Of a stretch of DNA of 64,000 nt, positions 1 to 13,100 are shown in pieces. Source of the stretch: Stentor roeselii. Taxonomy: Eukaryota > Ciliophora > Heterotrichea > Heterotrichida > Stentoridae. Where the stretch lies: the NCBI GenBank assembly GCA_006503475.1, contig RSEH01000266.1, forward strand, positions 1 to 64,000. Reading direction: 5' to 3'. The position numbers were made by a program, and so were the translations under genes. The notes under the pieces were generated by a model that had not been told where the DNA came from, did not search any database, and worked only from the letters and a program-made list of their open reading frames with translations. Within the stretch, counting starts at the first letter, position 1, and the number at the start of each line of letters is the position of its first letter.

Positions 1-3000
1 ATATAATAAGAAATGCACTACTATCTAACTATTTATATGAATAGATCCTTTAAACAATACTTAATTAATTCACTTCTGAAACTTCGATTTCAGAAAAAGC
101 TCTTATGGACATCAGATCTTTTCGTTTCAAGATCTCGATTTTAACTCATATTCAGCTGTAATACAAAATACCGTCGTTTGCCTAATTTTTTTTAAAGTAC
201 TATTATTTTAGAATTGCATAAACCTTTTTTCTAAAGTCTCAAGCAACTATTTATTTTGTCCTGCCAGCAACAGTAAATACTAGTCATGATTGAACTTAAC
301 ATAAATAGTTGAATTGATGCTACTTAATATAAATTTTTACATGAAAATCACTGAAATTTAGTGATTGACTATTTTAGGTACTAATATCTCTGTATAATCA
401 AGTACTTCAATTTAAAGTTCAACATTATCTTTAGTATTATATTAAACTATTACTTAGAGCAGATCATTTTTTCTATTGCAGCTTGACCATATCAAGTTCA
501 TTTCGTTTATTGCATTCAAGTCATTCTCAGAATGGGCTAATCAAATTTAGGAGATAAATTAATAGGGTCTTTTTCTGTATATAATGAATTTTTCTTCACA
601 AATCCAAATGTTGCATTGAATTCTTGTTGTCCTGTTTTATCTCATTCAGTGTAATAATATCAAGAAATTCAGACCCAAGACTATCAAATGAAATCAAGTT
701 GAATTTTCTAACTCATAACCTTCTTGATTGGGTCAAAGTTAAACAGATTCGAAATAAATAATTACTATAAAATCCCTATATTAAACATTTTAAACAAGAG
801 TTTTTAAAATTTTTAAAGTTTATAATTGATTTTTGTTTATTTTCAAATATATTTGATATGGATATAAGCTTCAATTATTTTATATCTCGAATTCTGTTTA
901 TATTATTTTAATGCACATGCTGAATTTTTCAAGTTTATCTGAATATTTTTTAATTGTTTGAATTATCTACTCGTTGAACTCATAATTAACAGACAATTAT
1001 TTCATAAATCATTTCTCAAAATAAAATATAGTTAAAGAATTATTATTGAACTTATTTATAGTAATTAATGATATCAAGGCTCGTTTCTATTTATAATTCC
1101 TGTGCCAAATTCGGTTCCTATCAACAAAAAAATATAAAGTGTATAAAAACAATAGTTTTTATCTAGGTTAGAAGATCAAAAATAATAATGAAGAAAATTT
1201 CAGAGGAATTGGTCTTTACAGGATAATATTAGAAGTTTAATTCGAAGATCTTTAAAATTATTATATAAATCGAATACCGATTCTCTCCAAAATCTTATAA
1301 ATCTTAATCTAAGGCTTAGCCAAATAAGTAAAAACCACTCGATAAATAAAAATAAGAGAAATCAAACCAATTAGTATTTTCGGACCTTCTAAAACAATGA
1401 GCTCATTTATATAATCAATTTCACTTGAAATATTTTCGATTTTTCCAATATTAGAATCTTCAATTTCTATAAACTCAAACAGGTTAGCTATATACCAAAA
1501 AGCGCCCAAACAAATAACGAAAGGAGTCAAATTCAAGCAAGCCATTTCCTAATTATTTATATTTTCAACATTAGAGATAAATGCAATTATCAGAAATGAA
1601 ATTCAAATATTACAAATTTTTCATAAAGAATTAAATACAAATATGATAATTAAATTGACAAATGAATTTGAAGCTAATACATCGATATTTAATAACTAAG
1701 CAATCAATCTAATTGTAAAATAATGGTTATATAGTTACCTTTTTATGAACTTATCCCTTATCAGTATCAAAACTTTACTTCTCAAAATTTTCCTGAGTAT
1801 TTGGGTTTATATTAACATTTTTTTAGTAAAAAAGTATCAATCCTATTCATTAGCAGATAAAATTTTCTTCAATATTTTTTCTTGTAATTTCATATTTGAA
1901 ATACTTCTATGTTTTGATTAGCTCATTTTTATCATTCATAAGTGTGCCCATAAAAAACTTGAATATTTCTAAGCATCCAGATTATTTTCAGTTTACCTTT
2001 CAGCAATCTTATAAATCTATATTTTCCTACATTGATAGAGCCCATAAGTTTCAACTTTAGCATCTCATGCTAAATTTTAAAATATGATTAGTTTAGTTAT
2101 CTCTTTATTCGAACTTAGATATAATTTTGGAAAGAAACATTATGCTTGGGAAAATTTGAAGATAGCTATTTATATATAATAAATCACGAGGAAACATGCA
2201 AGTGTGAATATTGAATGTAAACTAAATAAATAGTTCTCTCATTTTTCAACGGATTCATAAAAATTGATAGGAAAATTTTGTCTAATATTTGAGTCTTAAT
2301 ATTTCAGCGGTTGATTTTCTTTTAACAAAACTATTTGAAATTTTATACCTTTATACTCAGTTTATGAATGCTTTTGAAAATTATTAGATTATTGTTCATC
2401 TCTTTACCTCAAACCTTTGGAATCTTATAACTAATTATAAATAGTTCATATTATTTTTGGAAATATGCATTTGATTTGGTTTCAAAACAATTCTTATAAA
2501 CTTATAGCCTCCTAATAGAAACAAATAATTTTTCTGCTTTGCCTTTGAAAGAATTTAATAAAAAACCCATCAAAATAAAAATATAATGCATTAGATCACT
2601 TCAAGAAAACACAAATGATTGATGATGATTAAGAATAAACATTGTTCATCATTTATTTCAATGAAAAACTAAATTACATAATTCTTTATACTTGAAAATA
2701 ATTAATCTATAAGTTGCCTAAACTCTTTCGTGCATCAAATCAAACTTAGTGTGTATAATTATATAGGGATATCAACTGCTAATTATCGTCATTTAGATCC
2801 CTTAAGAGTGCCATATATTTAGAATATAAATTTTTCATGTCAAATAATAGAAGGCAAGCATCAAATATAATCTCTAGGTCAAGATTGCTTACGCTATTTA
2901 GAAATTATTTAAGTTTCTTGAATTAGTTTAGAGTGAAATTCATTAGAGGTTGAACTGAAATGATTAAGTCACTTTCAGTATATAAATCGATTTAAGTTTA

Positions 3001-3211
3001 GTCTTATTAAATATTTCATAATCAAATTTGAAAGTAAACCGGCCAAAAAAATTTCGATTGAAAATCAAATTATAGTAGTTTTAAGAGATATTAGTTTATA
3101 AAGATAAAACTTTGGATAAAATACCATCTAATGATTATTGTTTCATTTAGAAATTTTATAAAGTTTATCTTAGAGATTTTGTCTTCAGGGTATAGAATCG
3201 CTTAATAATAA
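1..3211. other. Long AT-rich spacer upstream of LamG gene 1
   Basis: This stretch holds no convincing gene apart from one doubtful small ORF at 1309-1545 on the minus strand. It is strongly AT-rich and full of stops in all frames. From about 2300 onward it aligns by eye with about 9205-10116, upstream of the second LamG copy, so its right third belongs to the tandem duplication. No tRNA, telomere repeat or transposon end was recognised. Confidence 0.6.
1309..1545 (-). CDS. Doubtful small membrane protein ORF (78 aa)
   Basis: An ATG-started 78-residue ORF lies alone in an AT-rich spacer. It has a hydrophobic N-terminus (about residues 5-22), an acidic middle (about 25-50) and a second hydrophobic stretch (about 55-75), so a two-helix membrane protein is possible. 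No family is recognised. I found no 15-nt intron that would extend it at either end. It could be a real small gene, a remnant exon or a chance ORF. Confidence is low because nothing beyond hydrophobicity and length supports it. Confidence 0.25.
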   Translation of the reverse strand: MACLNLTPFVICLGAFWYIANLFEFIEIEDSNIGKIENISSEIDYINELIVLEGPKILIGLISLIFIYRVVFTYLAKP

Positions 3212-6200
3212 ATGGCTTTCATCTTCTTGATCATTTGGGTAAAGTCTTATTTTATCCAAGCTTCTCAGCTTATTCACTACAAATTCGGATCAAACTTTGG
3301 TCAAATCTTCTTTGATTACTCCGGGTCTGGAAATCATGGACAGAATGGAAATAGCATCAATTCATATAGTTATGATACAATCCCTTTCGATAGAGGAGCT
3401 TATTTTTACGGTGCAAATACATATATTATGCTTCCTCCCAATGATATACAATCTACTCCTCTTTATTTGATGAATTCGTTCTCAATCATCATATGGACTT
3501 ACTTTATCGAAGTTGGTTATAATTATTACTTAACTTTTCGTGTCGGAGCAAATAGCGAATACCTATATATTATTAGGATGACTTATTACGATAACTTTCA
3601 AACACTCATTTATAATAGAGGGTATGCACCTTATGAATTTAGTTTAGTTTACAATACAGCTTCTTCGGGTATTAAATATATAGGAAAATGGATTTGCATT
3701 TCAATGATTGTAGATGGTTTGACAGCAAAGTACTATTCAAATGATATTCTCTTCACTACAATTAATTTATCAATAAATTATTATGAGACAAGTACTTATA
3801 CACATTATATTGGATGCTATGTCTCTTCATTAATTGGGTTTGTTTGGAGTTTCTACCTATTCGATGAAGTAGTACTACCTACAGGCTATTATTCAAGTAC
3901 TTACACAGGAACTAATTGCCTTGCAGGTGAATGCCCTTTATCTTGCAGCCCCGCTATAAAAGAAAACGGACAAGACTATTGCATATCGAATTCTGTGTAT
4001 AGTTCATGCCTTGGCTGCAGCTACGGATGCAAAGATGGAATTTGTCTAAATTGTAACGATTTTTATACAAAAAGCTGCATTGTAGAGTCGAATGAAATTC
4101 TTTATATTTGTCCTCAAGCAACATCTTCCACTCCTTGTAGCTGTGTCGACGGGTATTTCTTATACAATAACTATTATACATGTAAACGCTGTTATGGAGA
4201 ATGTTCAACTTGCAATTCTGGTTTAAAATGCTCTACTTGTAAAGATATTAATTCAGAAGTGCATATTGAAGTAGGATGCTATTGTAAAAATGGCTTTTAT
4301 AATATATCAGCCTTGATAAATTCAGGATCCTGTAGAGAATGTCAACATGATTGTGCTGAGTGCACAAGTGAAAACATCTGCATTTCATGCAAATCTCTAA
4401 ATTCAATTCCACATGCTACCAATGGATGTATATGCAATGAAGGTTACTACAACTCAACAACTTTGTCTCTCAGTAGCTCATGTATAAAATGTTACCCAGC
4501 CTGTAAATCTTGTGACTCTTCAGAAAAGTGTCTCACATGTAAAGCCTTGAATTCAACTCCAAGAAGCGATTTTGGTTGTGAGTGCATCAAAGGTTATTAC
4601 AACTTATCATCTTTAGAGGACCAAGGAATCTGTTTAGAGTGCCATTCGAACTGTGAAATCTGTACAGAAGAGCTGCTGTGTGTCAAATGCAAAGACCTAA
4701 ATTCAAAAAGTCACAGTACTGTGGGATGTGTGTGCAAAGAAGGCTTTTACAACACTACTGAGCTAACTTCAACTGATTCTTGCAAGCCTTGCTTTTCTGA
4801 GTGCAAAAGTTGTTCAAGTGAGTTTATTTGTGATGAATGCATTGACTCAAACTCAACAAAAATGATTACAGGCGGCTGTTTGTGCAACGAAAGATTTTAC
4901 AACACGACTCAAGTCACTTCTCAAGGACTTTGCCTTGAGTGTCATCATGAATGCAAAACTTGCAACGATTCTTCTAAATGTTTAACTTGTTCAGACATGA
5001 ATGCTTTTGCTTCTTTTCAGTCAGGCTGCACTTGCATAGAAAAATTCTATAAAGAATCAAACAGCTCCTGCCAAAAATGTCAATTGGACTGCCAAGTCTG
5101 CAGCAATTCAAGTTATTGTGACCAATGCGTAGATGATTATGCAAATTTCAATGGTTCTCAATGTTTCTGCAATTTAGGGTATTATAACTCTTCTATCGAT
5201 TCTAAATTGGTCTGTAAACCCTGCCCAGTTAATTGCACTGCATGTTTAAGTGCTACTCAATGCATCAAATGCTCATTCAACCAAATGAGTCGATTAAATG
5301 GTGTCTGTAAATGTCCTCCTGATTCAACTCTTAGGGAAGATAGCTGCTTTGCTAATCCTGGTTATTTCATTTCAAATGATTCAGTTTCTGACTTTGTTAC
5401 TTTACCTTGCGATAAAACATGTGAAACCTGCTTTGATTTTGGAAGCAATAAATGTTATAAATGCGCTAATAACATTCAGTTGAAAGATGATAAATGTGAA
5501 GGATGTCCGGAAAAAAAGTACTTGGACAGAACCTTATCCAAGTGCATAAACTGTTCAGAAGATTGCGCCACATGTTTGAACTCCTCTCACTGTCTAACTT
5601 GCGCCAACCCGTCATTCATCCTTAAAGATGGTAAATGTCTTTATCCTTGCACAGTTTTTGAGTACTTAAATGATAGCGAATGCAAAGATTGTCCTGCCTT
5701 ATGTGAAAAATGTGACCCTATTTGCAAGATTTGTGTAGAAAACTCAAATCTAGTCAATGATTCAATTTGTGAGTGCTCCAAAGGATTCAAGGCTTCCGGC
5801 CATTCATGTGTAGAGCAATACTTTTCAGCTTCACTAATAATAAAAAGCATTAATCTAGCCGAGGTATATTTCACTGAACCTCTTGAAAAACTGATAAAAG
5901 AAGCTGATTACGAGTTTATGATAGTGAATCGTTCAGATTTCAAGGTGACTTTGATGAAAAACGATACTCAAAATTATACTTTTTCTATGATTTTCGAAAA
6001 AGAAGTCCAGAAAGGGACTGAAATCCAAGTTAAAATACTGCAAGAAAAAGTTTATAGTGTAAAAAACTCGTTACTAGCTGATCATCTGCTCACCTCAAAC
6101 CTCCCTTCATATGTCCCAGTGTACGTGAGTCCTTCAGTCCAGGTAATACTTGGGTCAACCAAGGCAGCAGCTCAAACTGTTGTGTCCTCTTCAATCGGCG

Positions 6201-7318
6201 CATCATTAGTAAGCAACCCAGCAGCAGCCTGGGCCCTGCTAAATTCAATCCAGATTCTTGTTTTCCTCCCTTTGAGCAGTAACCAAATGACTCCTAATGT
6301 GAGAATCTTTTTATCTGGCTTTTCGGGGTACAACCTTCTCCCCAATATTCTAGGATCATGGTTCAGCGAAAATGCTTCATCAGACCCTTACTTCGAAGCC
6401 AAAAAATATGGAATCAAATCTTCAGTTTTCTTATTAAACACTGGAAAAACATTCATGATTCTTGTCTCTGCATTTATCCTGTGGCCGCTTGTTTTCGCCA
6501 TTTCTAAGTGTAAAAAAGGGAAAATCACTGTAAAAGCTCTGAAAATTCTAGGAAATTTCAGGTATAGCTTCTTTTTAAGGTTCTGGATTCAGGCGTATTT
6601 GGAGATTCTTATCTTTGGCATCGTTCAGCTGAGGTCTGTAATTCAAATTTAGAGAGTTTTAATACCAGCTGAGGGGCATTTCAATCAGTTACTAGCTGCT
6701 CTTGCTTGTGTATGAAATAAATAGTTGGCTGGGGTTCTCACCCTTCCTTTTATATTCATATCCTTTTATGTTTCTGCTGAAAAAATCAAGAATGGCTCAG
6801 AAAACTTTAACAAAAAATGGGGAAGTCTCTTCGTAGAGTTCAAAAACAATAAAGGCTTTTGGAGTTCACAGTATTACTTCTTGTACTTCTCGAGACGATT
6901 GGCTTTCGCTTTTAGTCAAATTTATTTGAACTCTTTGCTTTTTGTTCAAGGGGGAGTAAACCTGGCGTTTTCCTTAATGACTTTAGTATTTATTTTCTAT
7001 TACAAACCTTTCAAGGACACAACCATCTTGATATCAACTCTTGTTGGAGAAATTTCAATCACTTTGGTTATGATTTTTACTTTTATGTTTTTGTGGGACC
7101 TAAGCATGTTTGTGAAGGAGTTGTTAGAGATGATGATCATTTTCACTGTACTTTCGGGAATGTTGATTCAAATTTTGATTTCAATGTATTCTTTTTACAA
7201 GTCAATTCAACTGTTGTGGAAGAAAATTGAAAAGGTTAGAGGGCTAGAGTTCGCTCATCGGTTTGAATCAGCTGTGCAGATTGGCGTGAGAACATGTGAA
7301 AAGAACTCGATTTACTAA
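3212..7318 (+). CDS. LamG / Cys-rich repeat / multi-pass membrane protein, copy 1 (spliced)
   Basis: Spliced product is about 1353 aa, assembled across three 15-nt introns (3669-3683, 6638-6652, 6710-6724); the last two hide in-frame stops that would otherwise split the gene. Order: signal peptide (about 1-18); LamG/concanavalin-like domain (about 20-225, opening with DYSGSGNHG); a furin/EGF-like array (about 235-865) of roughly 48-residue modules with CxxC pairs and many NxT/S sites; a membrane-proximal domain; then about 7-8 hydrophobic helices (about 990-1318). This looks like a cell-surface receptor or adhesion protein. Its ligand is unknown, and a distant relation to TRP-like membrane bundles is only a guess. 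The start is the first ATG, just after TAATAA. It is the upstream member of a tandem pair with the gene at 10117 and has a third paralog at 58656-63119. Confidence 0.88.
3669..3683 (+). other. 15-nt intron in LamG copy 1
   Basis: GTATTAAATATATAG lies in frame without a stop, so it is invisible as an ORF break. It is inferred because the tandem copy has an intron at the same place that does contain a stop (10574-10588), and the third paralog has one there too. A is at position 10. Confidence 0.85.
6638..6652 (+). other. 15-nt intron in LamG copy 1
   Basis: GTAATTCAAATTTAG contains the in-frame TAG that ends the long ORF. Removing it continues the reading frame in phase 0 into the next membrane helix. 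A is at position 10. The intron is identical in copy 2. Confidence 0.92.
6710..6724 (+). other. 15-nt intron in LamG copy 1
   Basis: GTATGAAATAAATAG contains an in-frame TGA. Removing it joins the exon to the last membrane segment in phase 0. A is at position 10. Copy 2 has it with one base changed. Confidence 0.92.
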
Positions 7319-10116
7319 TTAGATAAACTTACTGATATTAAAATATATTCGGTTGAAATTTTTTATGATGATTAACTTGAACTTCTCTCTTTTAAATAAT
7401 ACAATTAGCTAATATGTACTAGAATTTTTTAATCCATCTTATTTTTTGAAGTTTTATAGAAATTTATTGAAGATATTAGCAAAATTCAATATTGATAAGA
7501 TATTGACATTAAGTTTTCATCTCAGTTTTACTGATACAGCATGCTATTCAATATATCTAATATCTAAGATTATATTTAATTCAGAAAACCCGCAAGAGGA
7601 TATTTCTTTAAATGTTGCCTGAATCACATACCTCATGGTACTAGAAGTATGAGAAAATAGTTTTATTCTAAAGTAAATCATTCTGATAAAAAAAACTATC
7701 GTTAAATTTCCTACAGATTTATCTTTAGGCTTATTCATATCATTAGTATCAAAATTCATAGTAGTCAGACTCTAAATATAATCAGTTGAATCTTATTTAA
7801 ACGCAAACTGACTGAATTGCCTATTCTTAATCCTATTCAATCACCTATAATTTAAATTTAATAATATTCGCAAGCATACCAATAATTACATTTATAGATA
7901 ATTTATTTTTTTGCAAGAAACCTTTCTGGATTTGGAATCAAACCAACTAACAGCCGAACATTAAACTGAATGATTTTGTGTTAAATAGGTGCGTATCAAC
8001 ATTAAAATGATAAACTTGAGATTAGAGAATTACTTTAAAAATTCTAGAGATGAAGAAAGCTGTTAAGTAGTCATATAAGATGATTCTTTGATGAACTATT
8101 GATATATGAATATGTCATAAACACATTTATATGTGAGAGATTTTAAACATAGTTCAATTTATAATTAATACATTACACTATTTAATTTAACTTGATTTTA
8201 AGAGAATCGACTAGTCTTGAGACGATTCGGAATTAGTTCTAAAAGAAGAAGATTATATCAGTAGTATGATTTTTAATCAGCCTAAATCAACCAAACTATT
8301 TTTTTATAGAGTAATACTTAAATTTTAAAGATTCGAACCACAATTCTTGTCTTGAAAATCATAAGCGTTCAACTAAAAATCGTTGAATGGATTTATTGAA
8401 TAGCTATTTTTTAATTTGAAATTCAAGGCATTACAGAGAGTTAGTTTTTAAGAATGGCAAATTTTTTGTTTGATATTTCTTACAAATCATGTAATATCTA
8501 ATAAGCTTTGATATTTGAAGAAATTAAGTAATTTTATTCTATATTTCCGGTAAATATCTCAATAGACTCTATCAAACAAGATATAACATCTAGTATTATT
8601 CAATAATAATTATAACATACTATTAGAAGTTGGATCGAGACTGTATTGTGATGATTTTAAGCATCAAAGCAGGGACTTGCTGAATTGTAAGCTAAAAATT
8701 GATTTTTAGTCCATCTTAAATATTCATCTAGTTCATATCTCAAGCTTTTCACCTGAAAATCAAAGAGCAAGTAGATTTAATCATTGAATAATTAGTCATT
8801 TACAAAATTACTAAAAATTTAGATAATAATAATTTAAATTGAGTTAGAAGTACTAAGCTTATGAAAAAGTATTCCTGAAACTTAATAATTATCATCTGAG
8901 TATTTGAGGCTGAAAGCGATGCAAATATAATATTCTATAGTTAAAATAATTTACATAAATTTGATATATATTCAAATTTATATAAAATAATAAGATTTAA
9001 GGCCAGGCAGGATTAGCAAAGAAGATAAATCCTAAGTAAAAATTTTCTTAGAATAAACAAATCAATAATTTTATGATCACTTTGGAATTATAAATTACAC
9101 TGAAATTATAGTTTATCTGTTCTTGAAAGTTATTATTGAAATATTCAATTTTCTATCAAATTTATTAATTTCTCTTACTATTGTGAGATAATCTATTTAT
9201 TAGGTATATATATAGTATTTAAGTGGTTTATTGTGTTTGAAACGTTATTTTAAAACATTTAGCTCATGTTCTGAATTATTATATTGTAAATTTGATTAGT
9301 CATCTGGATACTTCAAACCTTTTGAATTTAAATACTTTATACAAAACTTGATATTCATTTTTCTAAGCACATATTTTGATTAAATTTTCAAAGTAATCAT
9401 AAACTCTCTCAAATCAGCTATTGGTTTACCTCTAATAAGAACATATGAAATTATTCGCTCTAAAATCTAAAAGAAACAATAGTAAAAAACAGTTGAAATA
9501 AATATACTATATTAGATTAACCTTCTCTGAGCCAAATTAGATTATTGATGATGATTAAGGATAAACTTAGTTATTATAATCATCAGTATATAAAATCAAT
9601 CAAATCCAAACTAAATAATGTTTAATACTATTAAATAATTAATTCAACAGGTATGCTAAATATATTTGCATATAAAATAATGCCTTCGATCTTTAAGATA
9701 TATAAAAGAATTCACTTTGCGACCTATCTTTAATTAAATCACCCAGGATCCCTTATATTCAGAATAATAAGCACAATGATCACTACTTATAATTATGAAT
9801 ATAAAAATAATTACTTAACTCATCAAATAGGGGAAAAATATAATGCCTTAGGTGAAGATTTGCTATTCGTTTAGAAATGATCGAGATTATTCAATTATTC
9901 AAGAGTTTAATCCCATAAAAGGCAATGAAATGCCTTAAATACTTTCAGTATTAAAAATCGTTTGAAGTTTTATCTTACTTAGTTTTCCGAGACAGAAGGT
10001 ATGTCAAGATGTATAAAAACTTTATATAATACAATCAAGTTCAATGTTCTGTTGGGAATAATATATAAAAATTAGATTTGATCTTGGCTTCAGGATTTTT
10101 TATGGCTTGATAATAA
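7319..10116. other. Long AT-rich spacer between LamG copies
   Basis: About 2.8 kb without a supportable gene. The first 240 bp match the 3' flank of copy 2 and the last 900 bp match the 5' flank of copy 1. The middle, about 7560-9200, seems unique. A 71-residue minus-strand ORF at 7544-7759 has no recognisable features. Such a length is striking in a window where other gaps are often below 100 bp. Confidence 0.6.
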
Positions 10117-13100
10117 ATGGCTTCGATAATCTTGTTTTTTTTGGTAAAGTGCTACTTTATCCAAGCTTCTCAGCTTGTCCACTACAAATTCGGATCAAAC
10201 TTTGGTCAAATCTTCTTTGATTACTCCGGGTCTGGAAATCATGGACAGAATGGACAGAGTATCAATTCAGATAGCTATGATACGATTCCTTTCGATAGAG
10301 GAGCTTATTTTTCAGTTGAAAATAAATATATTCTGCTTCCTCCCAATGATATAAAATCTACTCCTCTTTATTTGATGAATTCTCTCTCAATCATCATATG
10401 GGCTTACTTTACCAAAGATAGTTATAGTTGTTACTTAACTTATCGTATTGCGGCAAACGGCGAATACTTATACATTTATAGAATGAGTGATTTTTATAGA
10501 TTTCTAATAGATATTCGTAACAGCGGAACTCAGAAATTTGATTATAGCTCTGTTTACGATACATCTTCTTCAGGTATAAGATAAATAGGAAAATGGCTAT
10601 GCGTTTCGATGATATTTAATGGATTAACAGTCAAGCACTATTCAAACGATATACTTTCCAGTACTATCATTTTATCAACAAATTATTCTGAGACAGTGAC
10701 TTATACTCATTATATTGGATACCATGGGGCTTCATTTATTGGATTTGTTTGGAGTTTCTACCTATTCAATGAAGTGGTACTACCCACAGACTTTTATTCA
10801 AGTTCTTACACAGGAACCAATTGCCCTTCAAGTGGATGCCCTTCAACTTGCAGTCCCGCTATAAAAGAAAGCGGACAAAACTATTGCTTATCGATTTCGG
10901 GGTATAGTTCATGCACTGGCTGCAGCTACGGATGCACAAATGGAATTTGTCTAAATTGTGATGATTTCAATACAAAAAGTTGCACTTCAGAGTCAAATGA
11001 AATTCTTTACATTTGCCCTCAAGCAACATCCTCCTCTTCTTGTAGCTGTGTCGACGGGTATTTCTTATACACTAACTATTATACATGCAAGCGCTGTTAT
11101 GGAGAATGCTCAATTTGCAATTCAGGTTTAAAATGTTCTACGTGCAGAGATATAAACTCAGATAAACATATTGATATAGGATGTTATTGTAAACAAGGCT
11201 TTTATAATACATCAGCTTTGATAAATTCAGGGAAATGCATAGAATGCCAACATAATTGTGCCGAGTGTTCAAAGGAAAATATCTGCATTTCATGTAAATC
11301 TTCAAATTCACTTCCACATATCACTATCGGATGTGTATGCGATGAAGGTTACTACAACACCACAGCTTTGACTCTAATTGATTCATGCTTAAAATGTTAC
11401 AAAGCCTGTGTATCATGCAACTCTTCCGAAAAGTGTCTAAAATGCAAGACGTTGAATGCTGATCCAAGAAGTGATTTCGGCTGTGCATGCAAACAAGGTT
11501 TTTATAATACTTCTGAGCTAATATTACCAGATTCTTGCAAGCCTTGCTTTTCTGAGTGCAAAAGTTGTTCAATTGAGTTTATTTGTGATGAATGCATCGA
11601 CTCAAACTCAGATAAAATAATTCCAGGTGGATGTTTATGCAAAGAAGGATTTTTCAACACTACTCAAGTCACTTCTCAAGGACTTTGCCTTAAATGTCAC
11701 CAGGAATGCAAGACCTGCAACGATTCTTCTAAATGTTTAACATGTTTAGACGTAAATTCTTTTGCTTCACTTCAGTCAGGCTGTACTTGCATAGAAAAAT
11801 ATTATAAAGAATCAAACAGCTCCTGCCAAAAATGTCAATTGGACTGCCAAGTCTGCAGTAATTCTATTTCTTGTGATCGGTGCGTAGACAGTAATGCAAA
11901 TTTCAATGGTTCTCAATGTTTCTGCAGTTTAGGGTATTACAACTCTTCTATCAATTCTAGCCTAGACTGTAAACTCTGTCCAGTTAATTGCAGTGAATGT
12001 TTAAGTGATACGGAATGCGTCAAATGCTCGTTCAACCAAATGAGTCGAATCAATGGGGTTTGTAAATGTCCTTCTCATTCAACTTTGCTAAATGATAGTT
12101 GTTCCGCTAATCCTGGTTTTTTCATTTCAAATGATTCAGTTTTAGATTTTGCTACTTTTCGATGCAACAAAACTTGTGAAACTTGCGTTGATTTCGGAAG
12201 CAATAAATGTTTAAAATGCGCTAATAACATTAAGTTGAAAGAAGGTAAATGCGAAGGCTGCGAGGAAAATCAGTACTTGAGCATATTATTATCTTCGTGC
12301 TTAAACTGTTCTCAAGATTGCGCCACATGTTTGAACTCCTCTCATTGTCTAACTTGCGCCATTCCGGCATTCATCCTTAAAGATGGTAAATGTCTTAATC
12401 CTTGCACAGTTTTTAAGTACTTTAATAAGGACAAGTGCTACGACTGCCCTCCTCTATGTGAAAAATGTGACCCTATATGCAAGGTTTGTGTAGAAAACTC
12501 AACACTAATCAACAATTCAATATGCGAATGTTCCAAAGGATTCAAAGCTTTAGGGCATTCATGTATTAAGAAAAACTTTTCAGCTTCACTATCAATAAAA
12601 AGCATTAATCTTGCTGAGATATTTTTTACTGAGCATCTTGAAAAACTGATAAAAGAAGCAGACTACGAGTTCATATTACCGAATCGTTCAGATTTCAAAG
12701 TGACTTTAGTGAAAAATGATACCCAGAGGTCTACTTTTTCAATGATTTTTGAAAAAGAAGTGAAGGAAGGGACTGAAATCCAAGTCAAAATACTTCAAAA
12801 AGAAGTTTATAGTGTAAAAAATTCTCTACTAGCCGATCATCTGTTAACCTCAAGCCTGCCTTCATATACTCCAGAGTACATCAACCCTTTACTCCAAGGA
12901 ATCCTAAAGTCAACCAAGGCAGCATCTCAAGCAGTAGTGTCCTCTTCAATCGGCGCATCATTAGTAAGCAACCCAGCAGCAGCCTGGGCCCTGCTAAATT
13001 CAATCCAGATTCTTGTTTTCCTCCCTTTGAGCAGCAATCAAATGACTCCTAATGTGAGAATCTTTTTATCTGGCTTTTCAGGCTACAACCTTCTCCCCAA

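Larger units (their letters stand above)
2300..7560. repeat. Tandem segmental duplication, unit 1 (period about 6.9 kb)
   Basis: This unit contains LamG gene 1 and its flanks. Its upstream noncoding part (for example around 2620-2650 and 2870-3000) matches 9545-9580 and 9840-9990. The sequence after its stop (7319-7560) matches 14077-14320. Start codons of the two genes are 6905 bp apart. Boundaries are estimated by eye and are approximate. Confidence 0.75.

Noticed and set aside
7544-7759. 71-codon minus-strand ORF after LamG copy 1
   Set aside because: No recognisable features, and the duplicated flank of copy 2 does not keep it open.
8328-8350. tRNA-like B-box (GGTTCGAATCT on the minus strand)
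   Set aside because: The flanking bases cannot form a T-stem and no acceptor stem or A-box was found.
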